Assembly (NCBI GenBank): GCA_000750105.3
Contig: JPHH03000031.1
Coordinates: 124,001 to 188,000 of the forward strand
Direction of reading: 5' to 3'
DNA from: Tolypocladium sp. Sup5 PDA-1
Taxonomy: Eukaryota; Ascomycota; Sordariomycetes; Hypocreales; Ophiocordycipitaceae
DNA: 64,000 nucleotides
Made by a program: the position numbers and the translations under genes. Positions 1 through 9,970 of the stretch are shown here, in pieces. The first letter of the stretch is position 1. The number at the start of each line of letters is the position of its first letter. The notes under the pieces were generated by a model. That model searched no databases. It worked only from the letters and a program-made list of their open reading frames with translations, and had not been told where the DNA came from.

Positions 1-178
1 TTCCAGCAGGGCCTGGTCGCCGACGGCCTGGATATCTGTAGTTGGAGTGGCTGGTGAGTAAAGACCTCACGGAGACACAAACGGAGACGGAGGGGAGGAC
101 TGCCCCGCGGTCCTTCTTAGACGTACCAAGCAGAGGGTTCTCCAGGCAGAGAAGAGCGTATTCCTTGGAGGGGGCCAT
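1..178 (-). CDS. ado1: Adenosine kinase, 5' end only (partial)
   Basis: Minus strand, exons 127..178 and 1..35, continuing beyond the left edge. Only the first 29 codons are present. Exon 1 begins MAPSKEYALLCLENPLL and exon 2 continues DIQAVGDQALLE, the N-terminal signature of fungal adenosine kinase (PfkB/ribokinase family). The enzyme phosphorylates adenosine to AMP with ATP in the cytosol and clears adenosine made by the S-adenosylhomocysteine cycle. The intron (36..126) has a GTACGT donor and a TACAG acceptor, and the frame is kept across it (CTT G|AT ATC). The start is the first ATG before the conserved KEY..LCLENPLLD block. The catalytic C-terminal half lies outside the window. The assignment rests on about 29 residues, but the block is distinctive. 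Confidence 0.85.
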   Translation of the reverse strand, partial: MAPSKEYALLCLENPLLGTSKKDRGAVLPSVSVCVSVRSLLTSHSNYRYPGRRRPGPAG

Positions 179-899
179 GACGATCAATTATCAGCGCGAA
201 AGAAGAAATCCAAAATGCAATTCTACTAGGGATAGCAAAGATTTTGAGGAGGATGGAGGGGTTTGAGTGAGATGGATGGGAATGGATGGTGTCTGGCGGG
301 GTCGAAAGGGATACCTTCTGTCCACGGAGGGAGGAAGTACGTACCTTAGCAGCACGGCACCCCTGTGGGGCACGGGCGACGGAGTCTGACGGGACGGCAC
401 ATCTAGGAAGCGCGGAATATTAACTATCGCCTCTTGCACATGCTTGTGCTTCCTACCGCAGCAACACAGGCGGTTACTTTTGGGCAGCGTTAAATGACTG
501 GTGCCAGTGCCCATTCAAATTGACATGGTTTCAAGAAATTGGATTCATTACTAGACTAGGCGGACGGCAAAAACGGCGAGGTATCGTCTCGGCAAAACCC
601 TCGATTCCGCCGACGGTTGGCACCGCGGAAGCAGATTGTCCAGTCTCGACCTGGTGTTCAGCTGCAGACGGCTCTTGTCTCGTGGCATGTTGCCGCCAAC
701 TGCCCGCTTGAATACCATCGTTCATACTGTCGTCGTCCACACCACATGTTTCACGGACACGAATAGGACCGAAATTGTGTGCGCCAAATGCCATTGTACT
801 TGCTTCTGAGCTACCAGACTCCTGCTCACAGCAGTACCATCAATAGATGCAAGCAAGCCTCTGTAACACCATCCCAATGAGACCACGAAACCCAGCCCC
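179..899. other. Spacer: adenosine kinase promoter and uL2 3' region
   Basis: About 720 bases between the start of the adenosine kinase gene and the stop codon of the uL2 gene, both on the minus strand. It should hold the uL2 3' UTR and the adenosine kinase promoter. Short open frames on both strands overlap each other and resemble nothing I know. No tRNA or repeat was seen. Confidence 0.6.
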
Positions 900-1920
900 T
901 TAGTCCTTCGTCTTTTGAGTACCACGCAGCAGACCCGTCCTTCTCGCAGCAATAAGACCGGCCTTCTGGCCCTGGGCGGCGTATCGGGAGATGGTAGACG
1001 CCTTACCAATATGTTGGTGGTTACCCTGGAATAGTTGTCAGCACCTGCAGCTTTCCCCGAACTGTCCTGGGGATTACTTACACCACCGTGAGGATGGTCC
1101 ACAGGGTTCATGGCAACACCACGAGTCTTGGGCCAGCTGTTGCGCTTGACGGCGAACTTATGCTTGGCACGAGAAGCCTCTGTACGACGGTCAGAACTTT
1201 CATCTTCAAACGTGCTTCATACCAGGAGCAACGTACTCAGGAGAGGCTTGTCGGTTCGGCCACCACCGGCAACAATGCCGATCATTCCTCGCGAGCCGGA
1301 CTGGACGACCTTCTTGGCACCAGAGGGCAGCTTGATGCGGGTCTTGCCCTCATCGGGGTTGTGGCCGATGACAGTGATGTAGCCACCAGAGGTGCGGCCC
1401 AGGACACCGCGGTCGCCGACCTTCTCCTCGACGTTGGAAACGACGGTACCCTCGGGCATCTCGCCGAGAGGCAGGACGTTGCCGACGGTCAGAGCAGCCT
1501 TCTTTCCGGCGTAGATGAACTGGCCAGTGTACATGCCCTCGTTGGCGATGAAGGTCTCGGTTGTCTGCTTGAATCGGTAGGGGTGGCGGAAGACGACCTT
1601 GGCGAGGGGAGCACCACGACCTGCAAAATGTCCACCGTCAGTCCTCGTCCCATGCCCGTATACCATCCAATTCGTTCCAAGAAACTAACCAGGGTCGTGG
1701 ATGATCTCGCGGACTATACCACGGAGGTAGCCATGGCGCTCGGAGTAGTCGAGGTTGCGGAACTTGGCGGGGGCCTTGTTCAAGCGCGTGTTGGCAGCTG
1801 TCGTCAAGAGTCAGTACGAACGTCGGCGTCGAAGTGTAGGCGACTGCAAGAATCGGCCGGTGGTGACTGACTGAAAATGGATCCACGCCCCTTGCGCTGG
1901 TTGCGAATAACTCTACCCAT
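900..1920 (-). CDS. rpl2: 60S ribosomal protein uL2 (L2/L8)
   Basis: Minus strand, five exons: 1872..1920, 1690..1797, 1237..1620, 1082..1179 and 900..1025. Together they encode 254 residues, the usual eukaryotic uL2 length. uL2 sits next to the peptidyl-transferase centre and the subunit interface. Recognisable blocks are the start MGRVIRNQRKGRGSIF, then DPGRGAPLAKVVFRHPYRF, VDHPHGG (the conserved loop with the universally conserved histidine), GGNHQHIG and the end RGTQKTKD. Every junction restores frame, for example GACCCTG|GTCGT and CTCCTGA|AGGCT. Introns are 44-74 nt. The 49-nt first exon and early introns are typical of fungal ribosomal protein genes. A CACGTG box lies about 200 bp upstream. 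Confidence 0.97.
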
Positions 1921-3606
1921 GGCGGCGGGTGTTGACTCGATGCAATCGTTCGAGTATCTGCTGCGGCAGCTGTTGTCAGTGGTTGAGCGCCGAGGGCGTG
2001 AGGTTGGGAAATTTACCTGGCTCCGGCCGCTTGGTGTTTTGACGAGGAGGCCTTGCAAGCAGTCGCTGACAATTTTTTGTGTGCGGGACCATTCGAGAGA
2101 TGGAGGAGCCCTGACCACGTGACTACGAAGTGGACCCGGAAGCCGAATGTGCGGGCCAATCAACCCGCTAAATAACTCTTCTCCACTACTTTCGTGAGGC
2201 TGGGTCATCATCGGCACTCAACGCGAACGTCGCTGCTCACCGATCCAGACGCGCCAGACGTGGCTCTTGATGCCGTTGGCCCCGTCAACGCCGAACGCAG
2301 TGTCTCAATCACAATGTGATGCTCTGGCAGCATGTCCCTGACCCGTGTGATTCACAAACGCCCGGCAGTCGGGGCTGGTTCTGAGATACGCGGCTCTCCA
2401 AATGCAGCTCAGACCATCGGCATCCTCTTCGCATCGAGGCATCCTGGGGACGCTGTGTTTGCCGAATTGTTGGCGTTGGGCTGGCTGAATGGCGATCTGG
2501 CCATGTACTGGTGGAGCTGCAGGCTTCGATTCTGCTCAGGCGCCAGGGTTGTCAGCTCCGCGACAGCCTTGACGTGAGGTGCAACTTCACGGCATGTGTC
2601 AGCAGAGATCGAGCAAGTGGTCGCGAAAACGATGGATGAGCGCTGAAGTACTTCAGAAATGAGTACCCGCGGAGAACCGAGCTCATGGCGGCGGGTTTGA
2701 TTGGGATTCGGCCAGTCCCGTCCGTCTTTGGCTGCGGAAACTCTCTTCGAGCAGCTTGATCCCCTCTGGCTCAATGTCCTGCTTTATCGACAAAGTCGCG
2801 AGCTACCACGCGAACCACTGAGTGAAACTTTGGAGGTCGAGAACAAGAAGTTGCAGGGCTTAGCTACGCAGTGGCTGGCCCTGACAATGGTGGAACTTCG
2901 GCAAGCACTCATGTTTACCTCCTGCTTCGTTTTTATCAATTGGCCACTGCTGACGTATCTCGACATGGACCGACGCCGAGGACATTATTGTTGGAATGAT
3001 GCCCGGCCGGCCATCAGGGCGCCTGTTGTGCGGCTTGCAGCAGAGCGTTGGGCCTTGCTGGGGATTCGAACGCACGCGTGACATCCTTACCTCGTGAACA
3101 CTGGTCTACCCCACGTCGTCACCGTCCGCCTCGAGGCTGTCGATGAACCTGGGGGAAGTTCTCTACGTATTTGTGGGTGTTAGGGTTTCCTCCCTGTGAG
3201 GAGTCTGCCCGGGTCCTGGGCGCACTTGGGATGTGTTATGTGCGAGGTTGGCCTCATGGGCGGCAGCCTTGATGCGTTGCGCGGGGCACGAGGTAGGGAT
3301 GCGAATGGGGACGTTGGAGGCGATGGCTTGGGCAAACCTTACGGTTACGGCCTGTCTCATTTCTGTCCCCTAGTATACGTACGAGTACTCCGTAGTTGAG
3401 TGTCAATCAAGTGCAACTCAGCCTACCCAACCTAATGGCCTCTGCGACCCCCTTGGCCTATCAAATGGGGCCCTTCTGATTTGCGGCTCAAGGACGTGGG
3501 TTTAGCTGGTGCATGCGCTCACTCTCGTCGAGCAACTCCCGCTCTCCATACTCGACTTCACCTTCTCCACACACCGCGACACCGTCCCACCTCAGACACG
3601 CCCAAC
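1921..3606. other. Divergent spacer between uL2 and the DDT/WHIM gene
   Basis: About 1.7 kb between divergently transcribed genes. It carries the CACGTG box at 2116, a telomere-like GTTAGGGTTT at about 3179-3188 (the Tbf1-type motif) and one TACTCCGTA 9-mer at 3386. Open frames of about 120 codons (2409..2774 minus, 2701..3081 plus) resemble no known protein. A tRNA-like GATTCGAAC string near 3065 lacks pairing stems. I see no supportable gene. Confidence 0.55.
2116..2121. promoter_or_regulatory. CACGTG box upstream of uL2
   Basis: Perfect palindrome CACGTG about 196 bp upstream of the uL2 start codon. CACGTG is the core site of Cbf1-type bHLH factors, which are known to act at ribosomal protein promoters in Candida. 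The other two ribosomal protein genes here also carry CACGTG within 300 bp. Function is inferred. Confidence 0.45.
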
Positions 3607-5813
3607 ATGGCTGCAGATGACGATTCTTCCGACCTCTCGTCCCTGTCGTCGCTATCACCGGCGCCTTCAGACGACGAGCTGGACGCAGCCAGCGAGCCGG
3701 CGCCCGCAAAGTCCAAGTCAGGGATCCTCAAGTTCTTCCCAAAGCTGTCGGAGCAGCCACCCAAGGAACCTTCGCCGCCACCGCGCAAACGGTCGCCATC
3801 GCCACCGCACGAATATGTCCTCGAGGACAATCCTGACATCGCAGTACGTGACTGACTGCCCTGATTCCTTGGTTGCATCTTTTTTTTTTTTTGCGTTGAG
3901 TGATATATGTCGCGTTGCTCGTCGGGTGCGACGCGAAATTTCGCGTGCCAACGTCATGGGGCAAAGTGCTGACCCTCTGTAGTTCATTGTGATGTTCAGA
4001 AGCCGATTCAGCGACGCCTTCCCGAAATCCCTCGCGCACTTCGGACCGCAAGAGCTGGAGCGAGATGTCGTGGAGCCTATTCCCGGCGAGCGAGTCGAAC
4101 ACCTCCTGTGCGCGCTGCTCGGCCTCCTGCTGAATCGGAAGCAAGACGTCAAGTAGGCACCTGACCCGCGCCGTGCGCCTATCGCGAAGAGATGCTCATT
4201 GATGTTTGTTTTATAGGCAAGGACACTACGGCAGAGCGCTGGAAGACGCGGTTGCGTCCCACAAGAGCCAATGGCCGTCGGCGTGGGAGGACAAAAACCC
4301 GCTGTCAGGCGGCGCCTCCTTCAATGCCATGACCCCGACCGAAAGAGTACGTACACGCTTGCAATGTCCTGTTGCCATGTTGCTGACGGCGCTCGCTATC
4401 AGCTCACCCTACTTCGCACCCTCATTCTCTGGTCCATGGCCTCGTCCGACACCGTCAAAGGCCTGATCAACCAGTCATACAAGCAGAACCGTCACGAGGA
4501 TGACCTCAACCAGCCCAGGTCGGTACAGCCTTGGGGCTCGGACGGAGACAAGCGTCGCTACTTCCTGGTCGAGGGCCAAGACGACACACACTTCCGCGTG
4601 TACCGGGAGAGCAATCCCGCCGGAACGAACCGTACTTGGTGGAGCGTGGCCGGCTCGATCGAGGAGTTGAAGGCTCTCACCGAAAAGCTTGAGACCAAGG
4701 ATGGTGGTCCCAAGGCTAAGAAGCTGGGCCAGAAAATGATTCAGGTTATCCCGCGCTTTGAGGCCGGTGAAGAGGTGAGCTTCCCCCCAACACATCCTAC
4801 CTGCGTTGCCCGCTCTCTCAATATGGGGGGACAAGGGAAAGGATTCATGCTGACAACGGCTATAGAAGCGCAAACGCAGAGAGTACCGCCAGTTGCGAAA
4901 GGAACAGTTCAAGCGGCCCGAGCCTGGTTTCTCCATGTATGAGGGTCGTACCCGTGGAAAGCGGATGAAGTACACCTATTCCGACGACGAAGACATGTTC
5001 TATTCAGATTCGACGAGCAATAGACGCTCCGCTCGCAATACCGGAGCCAATACGCCAGCTGAGGCGGGCCCAGTCACTACCTCGAGTGGCCGACAGATCA
5101 GAGCCCCGCCTCGGCTGAACATGGTGACAGGAGAAAATGCGCCAGGGAGCGTGCAGGGTGATGGCTCGGAGTTTGGCAAGGAGGACTCTGCTGGGCCCTC
5201 GGGGCGGCCCAAACGGTCTGCGGCTGCGAACCATGGAACCAATGCTTGGGGAGGCACTCGATCGCGCCGCAACACCTCTGCCGACACGGATGACGGCGAA
5301 AGCGAGGCGGAATTTGGCGATGATGAGGAAGATGCTCACGTCCCCGAAGAGTCGGAAGACGAAGACGAGTTCGATGAAGACGAAGCGATGGTGGAGGATG
5401 ACCTGGATGACCGGCCTCAGAGCTTGGTGGTGAAGCTTTCGGTAACGCCGCCAAAACTTAGGACGGTCCTGGCCCCAATCAACCAGGCAGCCAATATGCT
5501 TCCAACACCGGAGGCTCATGATTCGAAGGCCAACGGCGGCACATCGAAGGGACCCGTGGTTGAGATGGCTGACGCCCCAGTCCAGGACTCGATCTCTGTT
5601 GCCGATCCAGCTTCAAGGGCAACACCCACGCCGTCCAGTGAGACTACTGGCGGGGAGAGGCAGAGCACGCCAGCGCCATCAGAGCGGGCTGGCGAAGCAC
5701 AGCCGCACATCACACCAGCGATCCCCGCGACTTCCTTGGCCTTTAGAGGGAGCCCGGAAAAGCTGCAAGCACAACCGCTGCCCCCGGCCATTGGTGTTGC
5801 TGGTCGGGAGTAG
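3607..5813 (+). CDS. DDT/WHIM/WSD-domain chromatin-remodelling protein
   Basis: Five exons: 3607..3843, 3983..4152, 4217..4346, 4403..4774 and 4866..5813, giving 618 residues. The N-terminus (1-79) is acidic, then SP- and basic-rich. Residues 80-145 (FIVMFRSRFSDAFP...) fit a DDT helical domain. Residues 180-205 (LTLLRTLILW) fit WHIM1. Residues 218-235 (SVQPWGSDGDKRRYFLV) fit the WSD/D-TOX E motif that contacts linker DNA in ISWI-partner subunits such as RSF1, CECR2 and ACF1. A basic stretch (about 304-335) is followed by a long, disordered, strongly acidic tail. By family analogy it is a nuclear accessory subunit of an ISWI-type remodeller. The remodeller partner is not in the window and the exact orthologue is unclear. 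Intron 1 carries a run of T residues before the acceptor. Confidence 0.82.
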
Positions 5814-6139
5814 GGCATGATGGCATGGATGAAATGATTTTGTTGGAGTTGGGGGGCAGGCAGATGGCGCACGGTATAGAGTCCTAGGTACGGATACCGA
5901 GTATTTCGTATGATCCACAAGTATTGGCGATGTTTGGGGCTGGGAATAGTTACAAGCCGCACGGAAGACGGACCGTCGTATTCGCCATGATTTGAGCAGG
6001 CATGCATGGGATATTCAAAGGGAACCCGCAATGGAGCACATTGCTGTTGATCTCGTCGCCAAGATATCAGTCGGCGGGAAAGAAAAAAGGTCTGGCATGA
6101 AAACATATGTATACAAGCTGGGGAGCCAATGTTGTGAAT
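5814..6139. other. Convergent 3' spacer
   Basis: Some 326 bases between the converging ends of the DDT/WHIM gene and the DUF1770 gene. It holds only presumed 3' UTRs; I see no feature in it. Confidence 0.6.
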
Positions 6140-6690
6140 TCAAGCCTTGCGGTTGGGTATCGTCCATTTGTTTACGCCATACCACCACCTCCTTACTCTG
6201 GCGCCTGCTGTATCGCCATGCAATCTGGCATTCCGGTTCCATTGTTGCCATCCACATAGCAACAGGTTGTATATCAGGCCCTGGGCCAAGGGCATTATGA
6301 TCTGGGGCGTGTGAGAAATCGCGCTTGGAGTCCGTCATCGAAAGCAAGGTGCCCTACCTGGTCTCTGGTTGTAATTAACAACACCTTCCACCAGGTGTCG
6401 GCGTTGGATATGCTGTGGAGGTAGCTCTGCTCAAACCGCAAGTCCGGCAGCGGAGGGAGGTTGTGGCTCCGCGGGGCGGGCCGGAGGACGCTGTAGGGGA
6501 TGTCTTCGTCGTCGTCTTCGTCGTCATCATCGAGCGCGTCACCGACATCGCTGAACCTGGAGCTCTCGAGAGTGACGGCCTGCTTCTTGTCGGCGGCGGT
6601 GGACGGGGCGATGTCGAGCCTGGGGTCTGGGTCTGTTCGGATGTGGCCCGCCTGGACGGTCGAGGCCAGCTCCGCCGGGAGGGAGGACAT
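6140..6690 (-). CDS. DUF1770 / Atg43-family protein, putative mitophagy receptor
   Basis: Minus strand, exons 6358..6690 and 6140..6301, 164 residues. The conserved fungal DUF1770 core is plain: LPPLPDLRFEQSYLHSI, DTWWKV and, after splicing, IIMPLAQGLIYNLLLCGW. To my knowledge this family is now linked to Schizosaccharomyces pombe Atg43, a mitochondrial outer-membrane receptor for selective autophagy. Two features fit. An acidic run (residues 54-63) leads into YSVL (66-69), a textbook Atg8-interacting motif. A hydrophobic segment (about 112-128) could anchor the protein close to its C-terminus. The 56-nt intron (donor GTAGGG, acceptor CCCAG) falls just before that segment; if retained, the protein loses it. 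Family membership is well supported; the receptor role is inference. Confidence 0.85.
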
Positions 6691-7326
6691 GGCGGCTTGG
6701 TCTGCGAGCTCGTCGGCAATATGTATATCAAAGCACCTCCAACGGAGTAGAAGCGGGCGCTGTCGTCAATGCCACGCGGGTGTCCGCAAGAGTTGTGTAC
6801 GTCGCCGAGTCGTCTGTTGCATCCGTGACCTGCACGCGACTATGCCTTTTTGCCCGGCGGTGAACTGGGCTGCGGGTGATGCATGTACAAGACTACCTAG
6901 GGCCGAGATTATCCCGATGCTTCCCAGCGGCCGTGGCTATGTACTCCAGACAGTAGGTACGGATTAGAAGCAGCTCGGCCCGCTGCCAGGTTGTTGGTGG
7001 CGCCGGGGCCAACCTGGAACCGACCCGAGGCATGAAGGACACAGGCAGTTGTGTCAGAGGGTCCACATTGGGCTGGGACCGCCTGGAGCCAGTGCGCCAA
7101 TACGCTTATGCGCTAGTTGGCTAGGTACCTTACAGAGGCGCTGCTGTGCTGACAGTGACGGCGCTCTGCACAACAATAAAAATCTGGCTCCAACATCCAA
7201 CTGCGCTCCTGATTCCGTGTCACCGCACGCGCCCCTCGTCCCCCCTCGAGCCTCAGAGATTTTTTCCTCGACCCGCGAGGACACGCCAAATATTTTGCTC
7301 GCAAGGTCCCGAGAAGCGCTTTCAAA
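6691..7326. other. Divergent promoter of the DUF1770 gene and eRF1
   Basis: About 640 bases between two divergent starts. The 130 bases just before the eRF1 ATG are pyrimidine-rich, as is common at highly expressed fungal genes. No other element was recognised. Confidence 0.5.
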
Positions 7327-9002
7327 ATGAGCGACGCTCAAGCGAACGAGGCCGAGAGGAACGTGAGTCGCTGCCCCTGGTGCCAGGACGCCCACGCCAA
7401 AAAAAATGTTTTCCCCCTCGTGCCTGTGCCCCTCTCTGTGCTTGGTGGTGCTGCCCCGCGATGGGGAGGACACGACACAAAGGACAGACATTTGGCGATA
7501 CCCAAACCGCGCGAACCCAATGGCTGACACGGCTGCCGTCGACAGATCGAAATCTGGAAGGTTAAGAAGTTGATCAAGCGCCTTGAGGCCGCCAGAGGAA
7601 ATGGAACCTCCATGATTTCCCTCATCATTCGTACGTGGCTCCCTCCAGGCGACCCGCCCCACTGGACTGCACAGCGCACTGACGCACTCTTCAGCTCCCA
7701 AGGACCAGGTTTCCCGGGCGGCCAAGATGTTGGCTGAAGAATATGTGAGCCGAGACTGCCCACGAGGATTCATTGATTGAAGCAGGAAGCTGATGCCCCC
7801 CCGCAGGGTACCGCCTCCAACATCAAGTCTCGTGTCAACCGACAGTCCGTCTTGTCCGCCATTACGTCTACCCAGCAGCGTCTCAAGCTCTACAACAAGG
7901 TCCCCCCCAACGGCCTGGTTATATACTGCGGTGAAATCTTGACCCAGGAGGGCAAGGAGCGAAAGGTCAACATCGACTTCGAGCCGTTCAAACCCATCAA
8001 CACCTCTCTGTACCTCTGCGACAACAAGTTCCACACCGAGGCGTTGGCCGAGCTGCTCGAGTCGGACCAGAAGTTTGGCTTCATCATCATGGATGGCAAC
8101 GGTGCCCTCTTTGGTACCCTCAGCGGAAACACCCGCGATGTCGTCCACAAGTTCTCCGTCGACCTCCCCAAGAAGCACGGCCGTGGTGGTCAGTCCGCCC
8201 TGCGTTTCGCCCGTCTCCGTGAGGAAAAGCGCCACAACTACGTCCGCAAAGTCGCCGAGCTGGCTGTGCAGAACTTCATTACCAATGACAAGGTCAACGT
8301 GGCGGGCATCATCCTCGCTGGTTCAGCTGATTTCAAGAACGACCTGAACGCCTCCGACATGTTCGACAACCGCCTGGCGACCAAGGTCATCAAGGTGGTT
8401 GACGTGTCGTATGGTGGCGAGAACGGCTTCAACCAGGCCATCGAACTGTCGTCGGAGACTCTCGGCAACGTCAAGTTCATCCAGGAGAAGAAGCTCATCG
8501 GCAAGTACTTTGAGGAGATCAGCCAGGACACCGGCAAGGTCTGCTACGGCATCGACGACACTCTCAAGGCGCTGGAACTCGGCGCTGTCGAGACTCTCAT
8601 CGTTTTCGAAAACCTCGAGATCACGCGCTGGTGCTTGAAGGATAGCAGTGGCGTCGAGACCATCCTGCACACTACCAAGCAGCAGGAGCAGGGTAACCGA
8701 GACAACTTCCTCGACAAGCAGACCGGCCAGGAGATGGATATCGTCTCGCAGGAGTCTTTCCTCGAATGGATCGCTGAGCACTACAAAGACTTCGGTACTG
8801 CCCTTGAATTTGTGTCGGACCGCTCCACCGAGGGCAACCAGTTCGTCAAGGGCTTTGGTGGCATTGGCGGTATTCTTCGCTACAAGGTGAACTTTGAGCA
8901 GTTGAATGACCTGGATGACGACGATGACTACTACGACGGTGAGTCGAAGCGTCCCACCAGCACATACCATATGACATGACGGGCTAACTCGAAGCAGATT
9001 GA
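7327..9002 (+). CDS. sup45: Eukaryotic peptide chain release factor 1 (eRF1)
   Basis: Five exons: 7327..7362, 7546..7630, 7695..7744, 7807..8938 and 8998..9002, giving 435 residues, the normal eRF1 length. eRF1 recognises all three stop codons in the ribosomal A site and triggers peptide release with the GTPase eRF3. Stop-codon motifs are present: NIKS at residues 62-65 and YLCDNKF (YxCxxxF). The catalytic GGQ lies at residues 184-186 in KKHGRGGQSALRFARLR. The C-terminus is acidic (DLDDDDDYYDD), matching the eRF3-binding tail of the family. The last coding exon is only AT TGA: it completes the final Asp and supplies the stop. Retention of the last intron (59 nt) would replace the end with GESKRPTSTYHMT. 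Four introns, all with consensus borders. Confidence 0.97.
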
Positions 9003-9970
9003 CCAGCGGATTCCCTCGTCACTCACGAGGGACTTGCTCAAGTTCAACCGTCCGCGCACGACGAGGATGAAAGGCGTCGCGACGCGCCGAGGTCGACCGA
9101 TGCCGCGCCGAAGTCATTCGCTAAAAAGCGCTTGATGCGAAGGGCCGAGGCTGGGCCTCCCAAGCAAGGCCACGAGGCGTCGCAGCCAAGCCCACTTCGC
9201 TCAATGATGACGGCCACTTGAGCTTAACGATCGGCGGAAATGGAGGTAAGGGTGTTGCTCCAGGCCCGATGCCCGAAGCCATGTCTCACGAGGACTAGGT
9301 GCTACCTACAGGACTGTGACCAGAATGACAAAGATGGCGCGACGACTGGGAGATGATGTAGGCGATTGTGTATTCCCTTGGTTTAGGTATCGTCTGGCGC
9401 TGGTTTGGGAACAGAGCCGGGGCATGGCCTGGCTCCTTGTTTCTCCCATGCTTCCAAGCTGCAAGCAAGCGAATAGAGGCTGAACGGTGGGCAGTCAAGA
9501 GAATCATAGTCACTCGTTTGAAGACGCGTTCCAAGATATACTCGCATGTGGCCTTTGAATGTGAACATGCGTGCATGTATGTACAGTACAGGACTATGTA
9601 GTGTGGGATGCGAAGCAGTCGGAGTTGATGCCATCACGACTCGCGAAAACGTGGGGCTGAGTGAGGTCGGTGGCGTACGAAGTAATCCGTACGAAGTACG
9701 AGTAATTACGAGCAACTTACTTCGTAACTGGGTGCAGACGTGGGAGCCAGGTGGGGCTGAGCGCACGCCAAAAGCAGCCGTTTCAGGAAGCTACGTCAGC
9801 AATGCTGCTTTGCTCCAATGCCCCTACAGCACCCAACACAAAGCACTGCGCATGCAGACACGCACATTCTATCGCAGCCCTCTGCCTCCCAGCATCGAAC
9901 AAATAGGTGCAGCAGGCCTCGAGTGCACGCGTCCAGATGCTGTTGCAGAGCCGATCCCGCATCACCAACC
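9003..9970. other. Spacer between eRF1 and the Sip3-like gene
   Basis: About 970 bases holding the eRF1 3' UTR and the promoter of the next gene. Around 9676-9726 lies a 10-bp inverted repeat with more copies of the same motif between its arms (listed separately). The open frame of the next gene runs upstream in frame from its chosen ATG to about 9818, but this part has no protein-like character. Confidence 0.5.
9676..9726. repeat. Short inverted repeat TACGAAGTAA ... TTACTTCGTA
   Basis: Perfect 10-bp arms at 9676..9685 and 9717..9726, separated by 31 bases that contain a further CGTACGAAGTACG core. It lies about 245 bp upstream of the Sip3-like start. It could be a small mobile-element footprint or a protein-binding palindrome. 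Confidence 0.6.

Noticed and set aside
1088..1870. 260-codon plus-strand frame over uL2
   Set aside because: Antisense shadow of uL2 exons; the minus-strand product is unmistakable.
3055..3125. tRNA-like sequence (GATTCGAAC, and on the minus strand GACCAGTG...TTCGAATCC)
   Set aside because: T-stem and acceptor stem do not pair; no plausible anticodon arm.
7054..8235. 393-codon minus-strand frame over the eRF1 region
   Set aside because: Antisense shadow of the eRF1 coding exons.
9818..9970. In-frame upstream extension of the Sip3-like protein
   Set aside because: Cys/Arg/His-rich leader translation; typical protein starts at MSKAAAS, with the ATG in a good context.
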